This document shows, one piece after another, positions 53,998 through 62,842 of a stretch of 64,000 nucleotides of DNA. Source of the DNA: JBDTVS01 sp040007095 (lineage in GTDB: Bacteria; Acidobacteriota; Vicinamibacteria; Vicinamibacterales; CAVVIG01); contig JBDTVS010000181.1 of NCBI GenBank assembly GCA_040007095.1, forward strand, positions 1 to 64,000, in the 5' to 3' direction. Every line of letters starts with the position of its first letter. Position 1 is the stretch's first letter. A program made the position numbers and the translations under genes. The notes beneath the pieces were generated by a model. It was not told the origin of the DNA and did no database searches. It saw nothing but the letters and a program-made list of their open reading frames with translations.

Positions 53998-55908
53998 TTA
54001 CCGACCGAAGATCAGCACGCTGTTCGCCGGCAAGGTCAGCGCCGCGGAATCGCCGAATCCGTGCATCGGTTGCGCGTCCGTCGACACGCGACCGCCGTTG
54101 CCGACGACGCCCGGATTCACCCAGTCTTCATAGGCGTCGCTGTTGAAGATTTCCTGCCAGTCGCCCCCGCCGGGAAAGCCGATGCGATAGTTGAACCGGT
54201 GAAACGTGGAGAGGTGGACGACGACGAGCACGTCGCCGCCGGCTCGGGTCACCCAGCGGTGAAAGGCCAGGACGCGGTTCTGATCCTGGGCGTGCACGAC
54301 GCGAAATCCGTCGCCGCGCAGCGCCGGATACCGCCACCGCAAAGCGATCAACTCGCGGGTGAACCGAACGTGATCGAGCATCTGCTTGTCGCCCTGATCC
54401 AATCCGGCCCAATAGAGCAGCAGATCCTTGTGGAACTCGAAGTTGTCGGACCACTGCTTGTCTTCCAGGAACTCCTGACCCATGAACAGCATGGGAATGC
54501 CCGGGGCGGTGAGACTGATCGCGGTAGCGACGCGCGCGCGGCTCCGGCCGAACCAGGATCGTGGATTGCCCGGGTCGCCAAGCCGGGCCACCCGCAGCTC
54601 CCGCCCTTCCTGGACGATGTCGTGATTTTCGGGGCCCTGGACGAAGCGCCACGGCTCAGTGAATCCGGCGGGCCACAGGCTGCCTGCCAGGCCGTTCATG
54701 TCGAGGGGCCGTTCGTCGGGAGCGCTCGCATTCGAGATGACGTTGCGAATGGCAATGCGCAGTCCGTCGGTCAGCGTGGTGTCGAAACCGGCGCCTTCCG
54801 GCGGCGCTTTGACGATGTAGGGATTGACGTCCCAATACTCCGCCTTGTCCAACGCGCCAGGGCGGTGCCGGTTGAGCGTGGACGTGAGGTCCTGGCAAAA
54901 CGACCAGCCGTCGGGTGCTCCGTCGTGGTCGATCACGCTCACCTGGTCATAGCGGAAACCGTCGACGCGGTATTCGTCGAGAAAGAACTTCGCGTTGTGG
55001 ATCAGGAAATCGCGCACTTCCGGCTTGCCGTAGTCGAACACCAGTCCGCCGGCATGGCCGCGATCGGTGAAGTACAACGAGTTGCGATTGCCGCCAGACG
55101 CCGGTTGCCGGTCGAAGAAGTACAGGCTCTGGTCGCCGAAATCCCCGCCGGCGTGGTTGTAGACGACGTCCAGGATGATGGCCAGGCCATGAACGTGGCA
55201 GAGGTCCACCAGCGCCTTCAGCTGATTCATCTCCCCGCGCAGGGCGTCGACTTCGTAGCGCGGCAGGCGCTTGGCGTCCAACAGCTGATTGACGGTATCC
55301 GCATACGGCGCAAGGTCGCCGTCCTCGATCGCGAAGTCCATTTCCGGAGAGAAATAGTCGGTGCCGTTGTATCCCAGACTGAACGCCGTCTGGAACTCCT
55401 GAATGGGCATCAATTGGATGGCGGTCACTCCGAGCGCGGCGAAGTGCGGGATCTTGGTCGCCACATCCAGGAATGTCCCGCCCTTGCGCGGCAGGTTCGG
55501 CGTGAAAAAGGTGCCGACGTGGAGCTGGTAGATCACGAAGTTGTGAAACTGCGGCGTCACGAAGCCGCTCTCGTGCCACGGAAAATCTGCCCGGCGCACG
55601 ACGCAATCACTGGGGAACGGCGTCTTCAGCTCGCGCGCGTACGGATCGCGCTTGGGTCCTTCACTGCCGGTGCCCACGACGTAGAAAATATACCCTTGGC
55701 GGTCTCGCACATCCGGGATGAAGCCCCGCCAATGGCCGCGCCCATCAACCGTCAGCAGGCTGGCGTCGTTGCGCTGTCGATGGTTGAAATCGCCGAGCAC
55801 GTACACCGCGCGCGCGTTCGGCGCCCAGGCGCGAAACGTCGCCCCGCCCGCAACAAGGTTCGCGCCCATCGGCGTGGCAGGGTGAATATGGTCGAGCGAT
55901 GCCGGCAT
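53998..55908 (-). CDS. GH13 alpha-glucan enzyme with N-terminal CBM48 (branching enzyme-like)
   Basis: 636 residues. Residues 20-100 form a CBM48-like domain (FRAWAPNARAVYVLGDFN). The catalytic domain shows the GH13 regions: YQLHVGTFF, LDVVYNHAG (247-253), VDGFRYDQVS with nucleophile D321, DKAEYWD with acid/base E357, and GPENHD with D430. The layout resembles glycogen branching enzyme and trehalohydrolase relatives. Branching or hydrolysis of alpha-1,4-glucans is likely; the exact activity cannot be told from sequence alone. It is 8 nt from the glutathione peroxidase gene on the same strand. Confidence 0.85.
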   Translation of the reverse strand: MPASLDHIHPATPMGANLVAGGATFRAWAPNARAVYVLGDFNHRQRNDASLLTVDGRGHWRGFIPDVRDRQGYIFYVVGTGSEGPKRDPYARELKTPFPSDCVVRRADFPWHESGFVTPQFHNFVIYQLHVGTFFTPNLPRKGGTFLDVATKIPHFAALGVTAIQLMPIQEFQTAFSLGYNGTDYFSPEMDFAIEDGDLAPYADTVNQLLDAKRLPRYEVDALRGEMNQLKALVDLCHVHGLAIILDVVYNHAGGDFGDQSLYFFDRQPASGGNRNSLYFTDRGHAGGLVFDYGKPEVRDFLIHNAKFFLDEYRVDGFRYDQVSVIDHDGAPDGWSFCQDLTSTLNRHRPGALDKAEYWDVNPYIVKAPPEGAGFDTTLTDGLRIAIRNVISNASAPDERPLDMNGLAGSLWPAGFTEPWRFVQGPENHDIVQEGRELRVARLGDPGNPRSWFGRSRARVATAISLTAPGIPMLFMGQEFLEDKQWSDNFEFHKDLLLYWAGLDQGDKQMLDHVRFTRELIALRWRYPALRGDGFRVVHAQDQNRVLAFHRWVTRAGGDVLVVVHLSTFHRFNYRIGFPGGGDWQEIFNSDAYEDWVNPGVVGNGGRVSTDAQPMHGFGDSAALTLPANSVLIFGR

Positions 55909-55916
55909 GGTCGGGG

Positions 55917-56492
55917 TTACTTTGCTTCGAGCGCCTTGGCGATGGCGCCGCGCAGTTGCGGCGACTCGGGTGTCACGTCGCTCGGGAAGAACGCGAGAAT
56001 CCTGCCGTCCTTACCGATGACGTATTTGCTGAAGTTCCAGGCCGGCAGGTGGCCTTGCCGGCCCAGGAAGGCGTAGACAGGTGATTGATCGGCGCCAGAC
56101 TTCGTCACGACCTTCGAGAACATCGGGAAGGTGACGTCGTAGGTCAGCTTGCAAAACTGGGCGATTTCCTGCGGCGTGCCGGGCTCCTGTTCGCCGAAGT
56201 CGTTGCTCGGGAACCCAAGCACGGCAAATCCTTTCGGCGCGAGCTCGCGGTTCAGCTTCTCGAGGCCTTCGTATTGCGGGGTGAAGCCGCACTTGCTGGC
56301 CACATTGACCACCAGCGCGACTTTGCCGCGGAAGGCGGCGAGGTCGGCCGGCTTGCCGTCCAGGTACGAAGTCTTCAGGTCGTAAAACGATGACACGGTC
56401 GCTCCTGCTGGCCGCGATTGCGCGGCGGGAATGGAGGTGGCGGCGGCGAAGGCGACAACAAAGCCATAGGCGACAGTACGGCGATTCAGCAT
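55917..56492 (-). CDS. Exported glutathione peroxidase-like protein
   Basis: 191 residues from the ATG at 56492 (AGGAG upstream), with a signal peptide. Catalytic tetrad: C68 in NVASKCGFTPQYE, Q102 in NDFGEQEPGT, and W152-N153 in AWNFSKYVIG. It is a cysteine-type enzyme, probably using thioredoxin-like donors to reduce peroxides in the periplasm. SSFYDLKTSYLDGKPADLAAFRGK and KFLIGKDG-like segments fit the family. Short gap (8 nt) to the GH13 gene suggests co-transcription without an obvious functional link. Confidence 0.9.
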   Translation of the reverse strand: MLNRRTVAYGFVVAFAAATSIPAAQSRPAGATVSSFYDLKTSYLDGKPADLAAFRGKVALVVNVASKCGFTPQYEGLEKLNRELAPKGFAVLGFPSNDFGEQEPGTPQEIAQFCKLTYDVTFPMFSKVVTKSGADQSPVYAFLGRQGHLPAWNFSKYVIGKDGRILAFFPSDVTPESPQLRGAIAKALEAK

Positions 56493-56713
56493 CTTGTCTC
56501 TCCTGACGTCAGTCACTCATATTGTAGAGCGTATTTTGTCCGGTTCGGGCCTGTCGATTTCGGGCGCGCCCGATCGACAATAGCCAGTAGGCATTCGCGA
56601 CGGCAGTCGAGCGGCCAACTCGACGCCACACACGGGTGACGCCTGACGGCGGCGCCGTCCGATAGAGGTGTGGCCTGTTGGAGCACAGACATTCGGCCAA
56701 GAAGGAGTGAACA

Positions 56714-57829
56714 ATGAGCGGGGTCCGCGTACTGGTTGGCACACGAAAGGGCGCGTTCGTCCTGGAGTCGGACGGAAAGCGCGAACGCTGGGACGTCAGC
56801 GGTCCTCATTTTGGAGGGTGGGAGATCTATCACGTGAAGGGATCCGCGGTTGAGCCGAATCGTCTCTACGCGTCGCAATCGAGCGGCTGGTTCGGGCAGA
56901 TCATCCAGCGCTCCGACGACGGCGGCAAGACGTGGGCAACGGTGGACAACAAGTTCACGTACGACGGCATTCCAGGCACGCACCAGTGGTACGACGGCAC
57001 GCCGCATCCCTGGGAGTTCAAACGCGTGTGGCACCTCGAACCCTCGTTGACCGATCCGGACACGGTGTATGCCGGGGTCGAAGACGCGGCATTGTTCAAG
57101 AGCGCCGACGGTGGACAGTCGTGGCACGAACTGTCGGGCCTGCGCGGCCACGGGTCAGGCCCACGCTGGCAGCCAGGCGCCGGGGGGATGTGCCTCCATA
57201 CGATCGTCCTTGATCCTGGCAAACCCGCTCGGATCTTCATCGCGATCTCGGCAGCGGGCGCGTTCCGGAGCGACGACGGCGGTGAGACGTGGCGGCCGAT
57301 CAACCAGGGGCTGCGGTCGGCACAGATTCCGGACCCGACGGCCGAAGTGGGCCACTGCGTGCATCGCATCGCGATGCACAAGGCGCGGCCCGACGTGCTG
57401 TTCATGCAGAAGCACTGGGACGTCATGCGCACCGACAACGCCGGCGAGTCGTGGCACGAGGTCAGCGGCAATCTGCCCACCGACTTCGGATTCGCGATCG
57501 ACGTGCACGCGCACGAGCCGGACACCATCTACGTCGTGCCGATCAAGAGCGACTCCGAGCACTATCCGATCGACGGAAAGCTGAGCGTCTATCGCAGCCG
57601 GACCGGCGGCCACGAGTGGGAGGCGCTTTCGAACGGCCTGCCGCAGCGCGACTGTTATGTGAACGTCTTGCGCGACGCCATGGCGGTCGACGCACTCGAT
57701 GCGTGCGGCGTGTACTTCGGGACAACGGGCGGGCAGGTGTATGCCTCGGCTGACGCCGGCGACCATTGGGCGCCGATTGTTCGAGATCTGCCGGCGGTGC
57801 TGTCGGTCGAGGTCCAGACACTGCCATGA
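56714..57829 (+). CDS. BNR/Asp-box beta-propeller protein (sialidase-like fold)
   Basis: 371 residues, no signal peptide. AAGGAG at 56701-56706 precedes ATG 56714. Asp-boxes with S-x-D-x-G-x-T/S-W: SDDGGKTW near 67, SADGGQSW near 136, SDDGGETW near 187, TDNAGESW near 242 and SADAGDHW near 349. These make a bacterial Asp-box propeller resembling exo-alpha-sialidase, but the Arg triad of sialidases is not visible, so a binding role is as likely as hydrolysis. The stop overlaps the start of the next gene (ATGA), giving translational coupling to the ThiS/MoaD-like protein. Confidence 0.85.
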   Translation: MSGVRVLVGTRKGAFVLESDGKRERWDVSGPHFGGWEIYHVKGSAVEPNRLYASQSSGWFGQIIQRSDDGGKTWATVDNKFTYDGIPGTHQWYDGTPHPWEFKRVWHLEPSLTDPDTVYAGVEDAALFKSADGGQSWHELSGLRGHGSGPRWQPGAGGMCLHTIVLDPGKPARIFIAISAAGAFRSDDGGETWRPINQGLRSAQIPDPTAEVGHCVHRIAMHKARPDVLFMQKHWDVMRTDNAGESWHEVSGNLPTDFGFAIDVHAHEPDTIYVVPIKSDSEHYPIDGKLSVYRSRTGGHEWEALSNGLPQRDCYVNVLRDAMAVDALDACGVYFGTTGGQVYASADAGDHWAPIVRDLPAVLSVEVQTLP

Positions 57830-58122
57830 TTCGCGTCGAGCTGCCGGCCCATCTGCGGACGCTGGCGCACGTCGCCGACGAGGTCCAGCTCGAGGTCGGC
57901 AGCCCGGCCACCCAGCGCTCGGTCCTCGACGCGCTCGAAGCCCGCTATCCGATGTTGCGCGGGACCATCCGCGACCATGTGACCCAGCGTCGCCGGCCGT
58001 TCGTGAGGTTCTTTGCCTGCGAACAGGACTTGTCACACGAACTGCCGGATGCGGCACTGCCCGACGCCGTGGCGACAGGCGCCGAGCCGCTGCTGGTCGT
58101 AGGGGCCATGGCCGGGGGGTAG
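57826..58122 (+). CDS. ThiS/MoaD-like ubiquitin-fold protein
   Basis: 98 residues. Beta-grasp pattern with IRVELPAHLRTLA at the start and SVLDALEARYPMLRGTIRD (about 32-50), ending in AMAGG with a free C-terminal Gly-Gly, the feature needed for adenylation and thiocarboxylation. RFFACEQDLSHELPDAALPDAVATGAEPLLVVGA is typical of the MoaD/ThiS group. No E1-like activating enzyme or thiamin/molybdopterin gene is nearby; the only partner is the upstream propeller, with which its start overlaps by 4 nt. Sulfur carrier or protein modifier; target unknown. Confidence 0.85.
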   Translation: MIRVELPAHLRTLAHVADEVQLEVGSPATQRSVLDALEARYPMLRGTIRDHVTQRRRPFVRFFACEQDLSHELPDAALPDAVATGAEPLLVVGAMAGG

Positions 58123-58140
58123 TGGCCGGTTCTGCTGGAC

Positions 58141-58194
58141 ACCACCGAGGCCACCGAGCTCACCGAGAAAAGATTCCCGGTGTTCCCCGGTGGT
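58141..58194 (+). repeat. CACNGAG periodic repeat with inverted end
   Basis: Three CACCGAG units exactly 9 nt apart (58143, 58152, 58161), followed by TTCCCGGTGTTCCCCGGTGGT whose last part inverts the first unit (ACCACCG/CGGTGGT). It could form a hairpin just after the ThiS-like gene. Same family as at 5027 and 11546. Confidence 0.65.
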
Positions 58195-58266
58195 TGACGT
58201 GTAGACCGACGACTCAGCCGCGGACCGCGCGTCGATTGGGGCCTTGACGAGCCCTTTGGCCGGACC

Positions 58267-59979
58267 GTGCGAAGATACTCGGCCTTGGGCCTGTCCACCA
58301 CGTCAACGAGTACGGTCCGCCGCATCGCGATCTGGGCGCCCATCCTCGCGGCCCTGTTCGTGTTCCGGCTGCTGTTCGGGCTGTCCAACGAGTTCTTCTT
58401 CGAGGACGAGACGCAGATCTTTCTCATGGGTCTGCGCTATTACGCCACGGGGGCGTGGCCGTATTTTGGCCCCGATGTGGTCTGGACCAAGAGCGAGATC
58501 CCCGGCGCGCTGCAATCGTTGCTGGTCGGTTTTCCATTCAAAATCGTGCCGGTGCCCGAAGCGCCGTTCGTGTTTCTCAATCTGATTTCGATGACGGCGC
58601 TTGCGGGTTTCGCGTGGTATCTCACAAGGCGACTCCCGTCGATCCCCAGGTGGCTCGTGTGGGGCTGGTTGATGACGCTGCCGTGGACCCTCGAGTTCTC
58701 GACGCATGTCATCAACCCGTCGTACGTGCTGGCGCCCGCGCTCGTATTTTTCGTCGGCTTTTTCGAAGCCGTGCCTGTCTTCCGGCGGGGGCTGGTCCCG
58801 CTGCCGACGGCGTTCTTCATGATCGGCGCGGCGATCCCGTGGGTGCTTCAGGTCCACATGTCGTGGCCGCTGCTGCTGCCGTATGCCGCGCTCGCCCTGC
58901 TGTCGCGGCGGTCGGACGGCGTCGCGTCGCTCGCGCGGCACGCTGCCGCGATGCTGTGCGGTCTCCTCGTGTTCGGCGTCTTTCTGGTGCCGACCCTTTT
59001 GCGGTATGGCTGGCAGGCCGGAGGAGGCGGTACCGCCAGAAACATTCACCCGCATTGGGTGAATCCGTGGGTTGCCGTTACAACACTGGCTCGCTTCTTT
59101 TCCTTTGCCAGCTTCGAGATCGCGCGATTCGTCGCGCCCGACAGCGGCAAGCGTCTGGTGCTCTTCCTGCGGCATCTCTGGCTGGCGCCGATCGCGGTGA
59201 TCGTGTGGATCCTCGGTGTCTGGCAGCCGCTGTGGATGCTGAAGGAATGGGGCCGCAGCCGCTCGCCATATGCTGAGTGGCCCGCCTTGAGATGGCTCGT
59301 CGCCGGCACGGTCGCCATCGTCTACGCCAGCTATTGGTTCGTCATCGAACCCCCGCAGGCCCATGCGTTCTATGTCGTGGCGCCCGTCGCCATGACGTTC
59401 GCCGCGTACTGCTGGACGTTCGTCGACGGTTCCCGCTGGCGGCGAATTGCGGCCGGCGGGTTGGCCGCGAATCTCGCATTCCACGCGGGACTGGCCCTGG
59501 CTCAGGCGCCCGACAAGTCGCTGTATCGAAACCGGACGCCCGTCGCCGCTGCAGTGCGGCTCAAACAGCCGGAGATGTTTGGCCATCGCCGGGCGTTCGC
59601 CGTAGATGGCGGGCCGCTGCTGCTTGACGATCCGTCCCGGCCGTACGACAACCGGCACGATATCCAGTTTTCCGCAGTGAACCGCCGGACTGGTCCGTAT
59701 CGGGTCGTGCTCTGGACGCTGCGCCTGACGAACCACAACGAGCGCGTCGCCTTTCGAGACGTGCTCTACCAGACCGCGTATCGCGATGAGAGCGGACGAG
59801 TCGTCGACGAACGATACGACTACATCAAGGACATTTTTCAGCCCGGCGACGTGCGTGACATCGAAATCAACGATGGGATCGTCAGCGCTCGCTTTGCATC
59901 GGCGACTATTGTCATGGCCGGCGCCGAAGCGTTGCTCCCCGCTGTCCTCGATTCGCCGACACAATCGAGAAATCCATAG
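58267..59979 (+). CDS. Polytopic membrane protein, GT-C glycosyltransferase-like
   Basis: 570 residues with about 10-12 membrane segments. The first luminal loop after segment 1 has NEFFFEDETQIF, with the acidic DE pair expected in GT-C/ArnT-like enzymes that use polyprenyl-linked sugars. RRLPSIPRWLVWGWL and WPLLLPYAALALL follow as membrane helices; the last 150 residues are soluble and beta-rich (HDIQFSAVNRRTGPYRVVLWTL, ERYDYIKDIFQPGDVRDIEI). No acceptor can be named. Low sequence similarity is expected between such proteins, so the class is inferred from the motif and topology. Starts after a repeat-rich gap. Confidence 0.7.
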   Translation: MRRYSALGLSTTSTSTVRRIAIWAPILAALFVFRLLFGLSNEFFFEDETQIFLMGLRYYATGAWPYFGPDVVWTKSEIPGALQSLLVGFPFKIVPVPEAPFVFLNLISMTALAGFAWYLTRRLPSIPRWLVWGWLMTLPWTLEFSTHVINPSYVLAPALVFFVGFFEAVPVFRRGLVPLPTAFFMIGAAIPWVLQVHMSWPLLLPYAALALLSRRSDGVASLARHAAAMLCGLLVFGVFLVPTLLRYGWQAGGGGTARNIHPHWVNPWVAVTTLARFFSFASFEIARFVAPDSGKRLVLFLRHLWLAPIAVIVWILGVWQPLWMLKEWGRSRSPYAEWPALRWLVAGTVAIVYASYWFVIEPPQAHAFYVVAPVAMTFAAYCWTFVDGSRWRRIAAGGLAANLAFHAGLALAQAPDKSLYRNRTPVAAAVRLKQPEMFGHRRAFAVDGGPLLLDDPSRPYDNRHDIQFSAVNRRTGPYRVVLWTLRLTNHNERVAFRDVLYQTAYRDESGRVVDERYDYIKDIFQPGDVRDIEINDGIVSARFASATIVMAGAEALLPAVLDSPTQSRNP

Positions 59980-60182
59980 CCTCCCCCCTCCGACGCCAGA
60001 CTTTGCCCGTCTGCCAGACGTAGCAGATACGGACGTCGCGCCGTCTTTGTTGACGGCTTGTCGGCGCTGGCGTCGGGTTCTGACGTGTCTGCGGGTGTTT
60101 TCATGGCGTCAGTAAGGCCTTGTACACGGCAACCTTCTTGCTGTACTGTCGCAGGTTAGACGGTATTCAGAGGAGGTGGCTC

Positions 60183-60290
60183 GTGTTTCATCCAGTGCCT
60201 CGCGCCGACCGTTGGGACGTACTGATCTCGAGTGCGGGATTGCTGATTGTCGCCGGCGCGCTGATCGCCACATTCATTGTGGGGAAGTAG
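60183..60290 (+). CDS. 35-residue membrane microprotein
   Basis: The GTG at 60183 follows AGGAGG (60171-60176) at ideal spacing. The product begins MFHPVPRADRWDVL and continues with one helix, AGLLIVAGALIATFIVG, and ends at K-TAG. Too short to be found by length-limited searches. The strong start and clean membrane helix support it; there is no homology evidence. Function unknown. Confidence 0.55.
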   Translation: MFHPVPRADRWDVLISSAGLLIVAGALIATFIVGK

Positions 60291-60652
60291 GGAGAGCAGC
60301 GCCGACCGAACCCATGAACCTGCGGCCCGGTGCGAAGCGACCGAGCCTCCAGGCGCACGAGTCGAAAACGTCACGATTTGGAGCTGATCGACCACCGTCG
60401 ATGAGCGCTTCGTGCATCCCGCACGTGTACAGGTGATGGATCGTGTATAGTCGATCCAGTCAACAAGAACTGAGCCTGCCAGCGTTCGCGTAGTGCCCCC
60501 CTCAATCAGGGGCGCGCCGACCGGCCCAACTTCGGCCCCGTGTCGAGCGCGCGTAATACGACTCCAGACTCTCAGCCCGACTGTTTTACCCGCGGAGCGA
60601 CCGGACTTCGCGACGCGCCAGGTCGCCTTTCCACGAAAGCAGAGTGCATCAC
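60291..60652. other. Intergenic region without a supported gene
   Basis: 362 nt after the microprotein. Nothing recognisable was found; the open frames inside show no coding features. Confidence 0.4.
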
Positions 60653-60877
60653 ATGTTCGAATCAATTGAGAGGCACACCGCCATCGGTGCCTGGATCGCG
60701 GCGCTGGTGGCGATCGCTGTCGTTGGCGCGCTGTCCGGCGTGTCCATCACGATGGGCGCCGGCATGATCTGGCTGGTGGCCTGCGTGGTGCCCTCGGCCG
60801 TGACACTGGCGGTGTGGCGTGGAGCGCCGCCGCCGACGGTCGCGGAAATCCTGCACACCGTCAATCGGCGCGGTTGA
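60653..60877 (+). CDS. Small two-pass membrane protein
   Basis: 74 residues from ATG 60653. Two hydrophobic segments, AIGAWIAALVAIAVVGALSGV and MGAGMIWLVACVVPSAVTLAVW, with a short Pro-rich end (APPPTVAEIL). Start signal is modest (AAAGCAGAG). It sits in a run of small same-strand genes (60183-61574). No family recognised. Confidence 0.5.
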   Translation: MFESIERHTAIGAWIAALVAIAVVGALSGVSITMGAGMIWLVACVVPSAVTLAVWRGAPPPTVAEILHTVNRRG

Positions 60878-60914
60878 TCGTCCATCGCGCTACACCCACG
60901 CAACTGAGGTATCT

Positions 60915-61049
60915 ATGTCCAGACGGAACGGGGATCGCGCACGGTTTCACAAGAATCGCCGCAGCAAGCTGCGCCGTCGGCAACGTATTCGCGCCTTGCT
61001 TTCGGCGCTGCATCCCGAAGCCACGAACCCGCCTGTCGCCAAGCTGTAG
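60915..61049 (+). CDS. Small Arg/Lys-rich protein
   Basis: 44 residues from ATG 60915 with TGAGGT just upstream. Sequence starts MSRRNGDRARFHKNRRSKL and stays strongly basic until a neutral tail ALHPEATNPPV. Its charge suggests binding to RNA, the ribosome or DNA. Short basic proteins with an NGDRARF-like start are known to me in several soil bacteria, but without an assigned function. Gap of 37 nt after the previous gene. Confidence 0.55.
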   Translation: MSRRNGDRARFHKNRRSKLRRRQRIRALLSALHPEATNPPVAKL

Positions 61050-61064
61050 AGAGGAAGGCGTGAT

Positions 61065-61574
61065 ATGAGCACTGACATCGCCGTGGCGGATTGGATCAAG
61101 CGGATCGCGGACGACGAGCAAAGGCGGGACGCTGTGCGTGTCCGCGAAGAGGAGACCGCGGCCCGGAAGGCTGAGCTGGTCAGTCAGCACGGCCGGCGCC
61201 TCCTTGACGAATTGCGCGTGACGGTCACGCGTGACCTCGAAGCGTTCCTGGGCCTCTTCTCGGGAAGTCACCTGCGCGACATTGTCCTGGAGGACATGGA
61301 GCTCGCCGGCTTCGTGGTTCGCAAATCGTCCCCCCCGGCGGTATCACTGACGGTGGCGCCGCATCTGAACGTCGCTGCCCTGCGTTGTCACTACCGCTTC
61401 ACGGCGAGCAACGGTCTCCCGCCGCGCGAGGATCGCCTCGAGCTGATGTTCGCGGAAGATGCCGACACCGGCGTCATGCATCTGAAGGATCACGGGACCG
61501 GCCAGGTCTTCACCACCCCCGACGCGCTGTCCGAGTTTCTGCTCGTGCCTGTGTTCACCGGCCGTCCGCGTTAG
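61065..61574 (+). CDS. Cytoplasmic protein of unknown function
   Basis: 169 residues; AGGAAGG precedes ATG 61065. The first 60 residues are charged and helical (DDEQRRDAVRVREEETAARKAEL), then VTRDLEAFLGLFSG and a beta-rich part (LRCHYRFTASNGLPPREDRLELMFA, GVMHLKDHGTGQVFTTPDALSEFLLVPVF). It reads like one fold of small bacterial hypothetical proteins with a helical N-arm. I do not recognise it. The gene is 15 nt after the basic small protein, so they are likely co-transcribed. Confidence 0.6.
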   Translation: MSTDIAVADWIKRIADDEQRRDAVRVREEETAARKAELVSQHGRRLLDELRVTVTRDLEAFLGLFSGSHLRDIVLEDMELAGFVVRKSSPPAVSLTVAPHLNVAALRCHYRFTASNGLPPREDRLELMFAEDADTGVMHLKDHGTGQVFTTPDALSEFLLVPVFTGRPR

Positions 61575-61617
61575 GTGACCCACCTGCACCAGATCGCCGA
61601 TCTCATAGAATGATCAG

Positions 61618-61968
61618 ATGCCAAAACTGACTGTCGAGGGATATGGAACGTTTGAGGTTCCATTAGAGAAACGACTGGTGCTTGCAATGGAGCAGGACGC
61701 CCACGTGGACGTGCTCCACGCCTGTGGCGGGAACGCACGCTGCACGACGTGCCGCGTCGAGTTCGTTGAAGGCGAGCCGACGAGGATGACCGTGGCCGAG
61801 AAGGAACGCCTCACCGCGAAAGGTCTCACGGGCGTGAGGCTCTCTTGCCAGATCGCCTGCGATCACGACATGACCGTCCGGGCGATCAGCCGTCTGGAAG
61901 GCTCGGGCCGACCCGACCCGGGCGCGACCCCGGACGCCGCCATCACACCGCCACCACAGTGGGTGTGA
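61618..61968 (+). CDS. 2Fe-2S ferredoxin
   Basis: 116 residues. Plant-type 2Fe-2S ligands C36, C42, C45 (ACGGNARCTTC) and C77 (LSCQIAC). VEGYGTFEVPLEKRLVLAME opens the beta-grasp fold. The Pro-rich tail is unusual but short. It may serve as electron carrier for an oxygenase or reductase; no specific partner stands next to it. Confidence 0.9.
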   Translation: MPKLTVEGYGTFEVPLEKRLVLAMEQDAHVDVLHACGGNARCTTCRVEFVEGEPTRMTVAEKERLTAKGLTGVRLSCQIACDHDMTVRAISRLEGSGRPDPGATPDAAITPPPQWV

Positions 61969-62201
61969 ACCCTCCTTCGCGCGTTTCCCCCCGATCGCTC
62001 TATAGTTCGCCAGCGTCCGACGTCCGCTGCAGTGTGAGCAGCGGCGTCCGGTCGGTGGGCGTTGCCGGCGAACGCTGAAATTGACCGTCATCCTCGACCC
62101 GAACGACGTCAGGCTGCCGTTCGGGACCGGGGGCGGGTTGGGGCGAGTACCGCCGAGCGCGCGGCAATTGCACCAGCCGCGCGAGCGTGATACAGGAGAG
62201 T

Positions 62202-62738
62202 ATGGCGAATACGTATCTGCAACGACTCATCGGCGCCGCCGCATTGGATGTCGCCATCTACGAAGAAGTAGAAGCCGACGAGAGCGCAATGCTGCAGGCC
62301 TGCGCCACGGTGTTGCTTTCGAGCCTTGCCGCCGGCATCGGATCTCGTGGGCTCGGCGGCAACACGGTGGCCAACATCGCGTTCATCAGCACCGCCGCGC
62401 TGCTGACCTGGGGCGCATGGGCGCTCGTGACGTACGGCATCGGCGTGCGCATCCTGCCTCAGCCGCAGACGCGCTCGAACGTCGGCGAGCTCCTTCGAAC
62501 TCTGGGTTTTGCCACGGCGCCGGGCTGTCTACGAATATTGGGCTTTCTGCCCGGTGTCGCGATTCCGGTCTTTGCGGTGACCGCGGTGTGGATGCTGGCG
62601 GCCATGGTCGTGGCGGTGCGCCAGGCGCTCGACTATGACAGCACGATCCGGGCTGTCGCCGTCTGCGCGATCGGCTGGACCATGGCGGTTGTGATGGTCA
62701 TCGTGCTGGGCTTGATCTTCGGACCCTCGCTGTCCTGA
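62202..62738 (+). CDS. YIP1-like polytopic membrane protein
   Basis: 178 residues with about five membrane segments. Start ATG 62202 is preceded by CAGGAGAG. The first hydrophilic part (YLQRLIGAAALDVAIYEEVEADESAM) is followed by ACATVLLSSLAAGIGSRGLGG, VANIAFISTAALLTWGAWALVTYGIG, FLPGVAIPVFAVTAVWMLAAMVVAV and AVCAIGWTMAVVMVIVLGLIFGP. The pattern matches bacterial YIP1 proteins, function unknown. It stands between the ferredoxin and the last gene. Confidence 0.65.
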   Translation: MANTYLQRLIGAAALDVAIYEEVEADESAMLQACATVLLSSLAAGIGSRGLGGNTVANIAFISTAALLTWGAWALVTYGIGVRILPQPQTRSNVGELLRTLGFATAPGCLRILGFLPGVAIPVFAVTAVWMLAAMVVAVRQALDYDSTIRAVAVCAIGWTMAVVMVIVLGLIFGPSLS

Positions 62739-62842
62739 ACGGCAAAGGCCCTAGCGGCTGTAGAATTCGACCTGCCCAGCCAGGTGGATCCCGACTCAGG
62801 GGGCGTCCGTCAGTGAACGGATGGGCAGAGGAGATTCCGACG

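Noticed and set aside
53929..56076. 715-codon open frame antisense to the GH13 and peroxidase genes
   Set aside because: Both genes beneath have complete catalytic motifs; the antisense frame has none and crosses the gene boundary.
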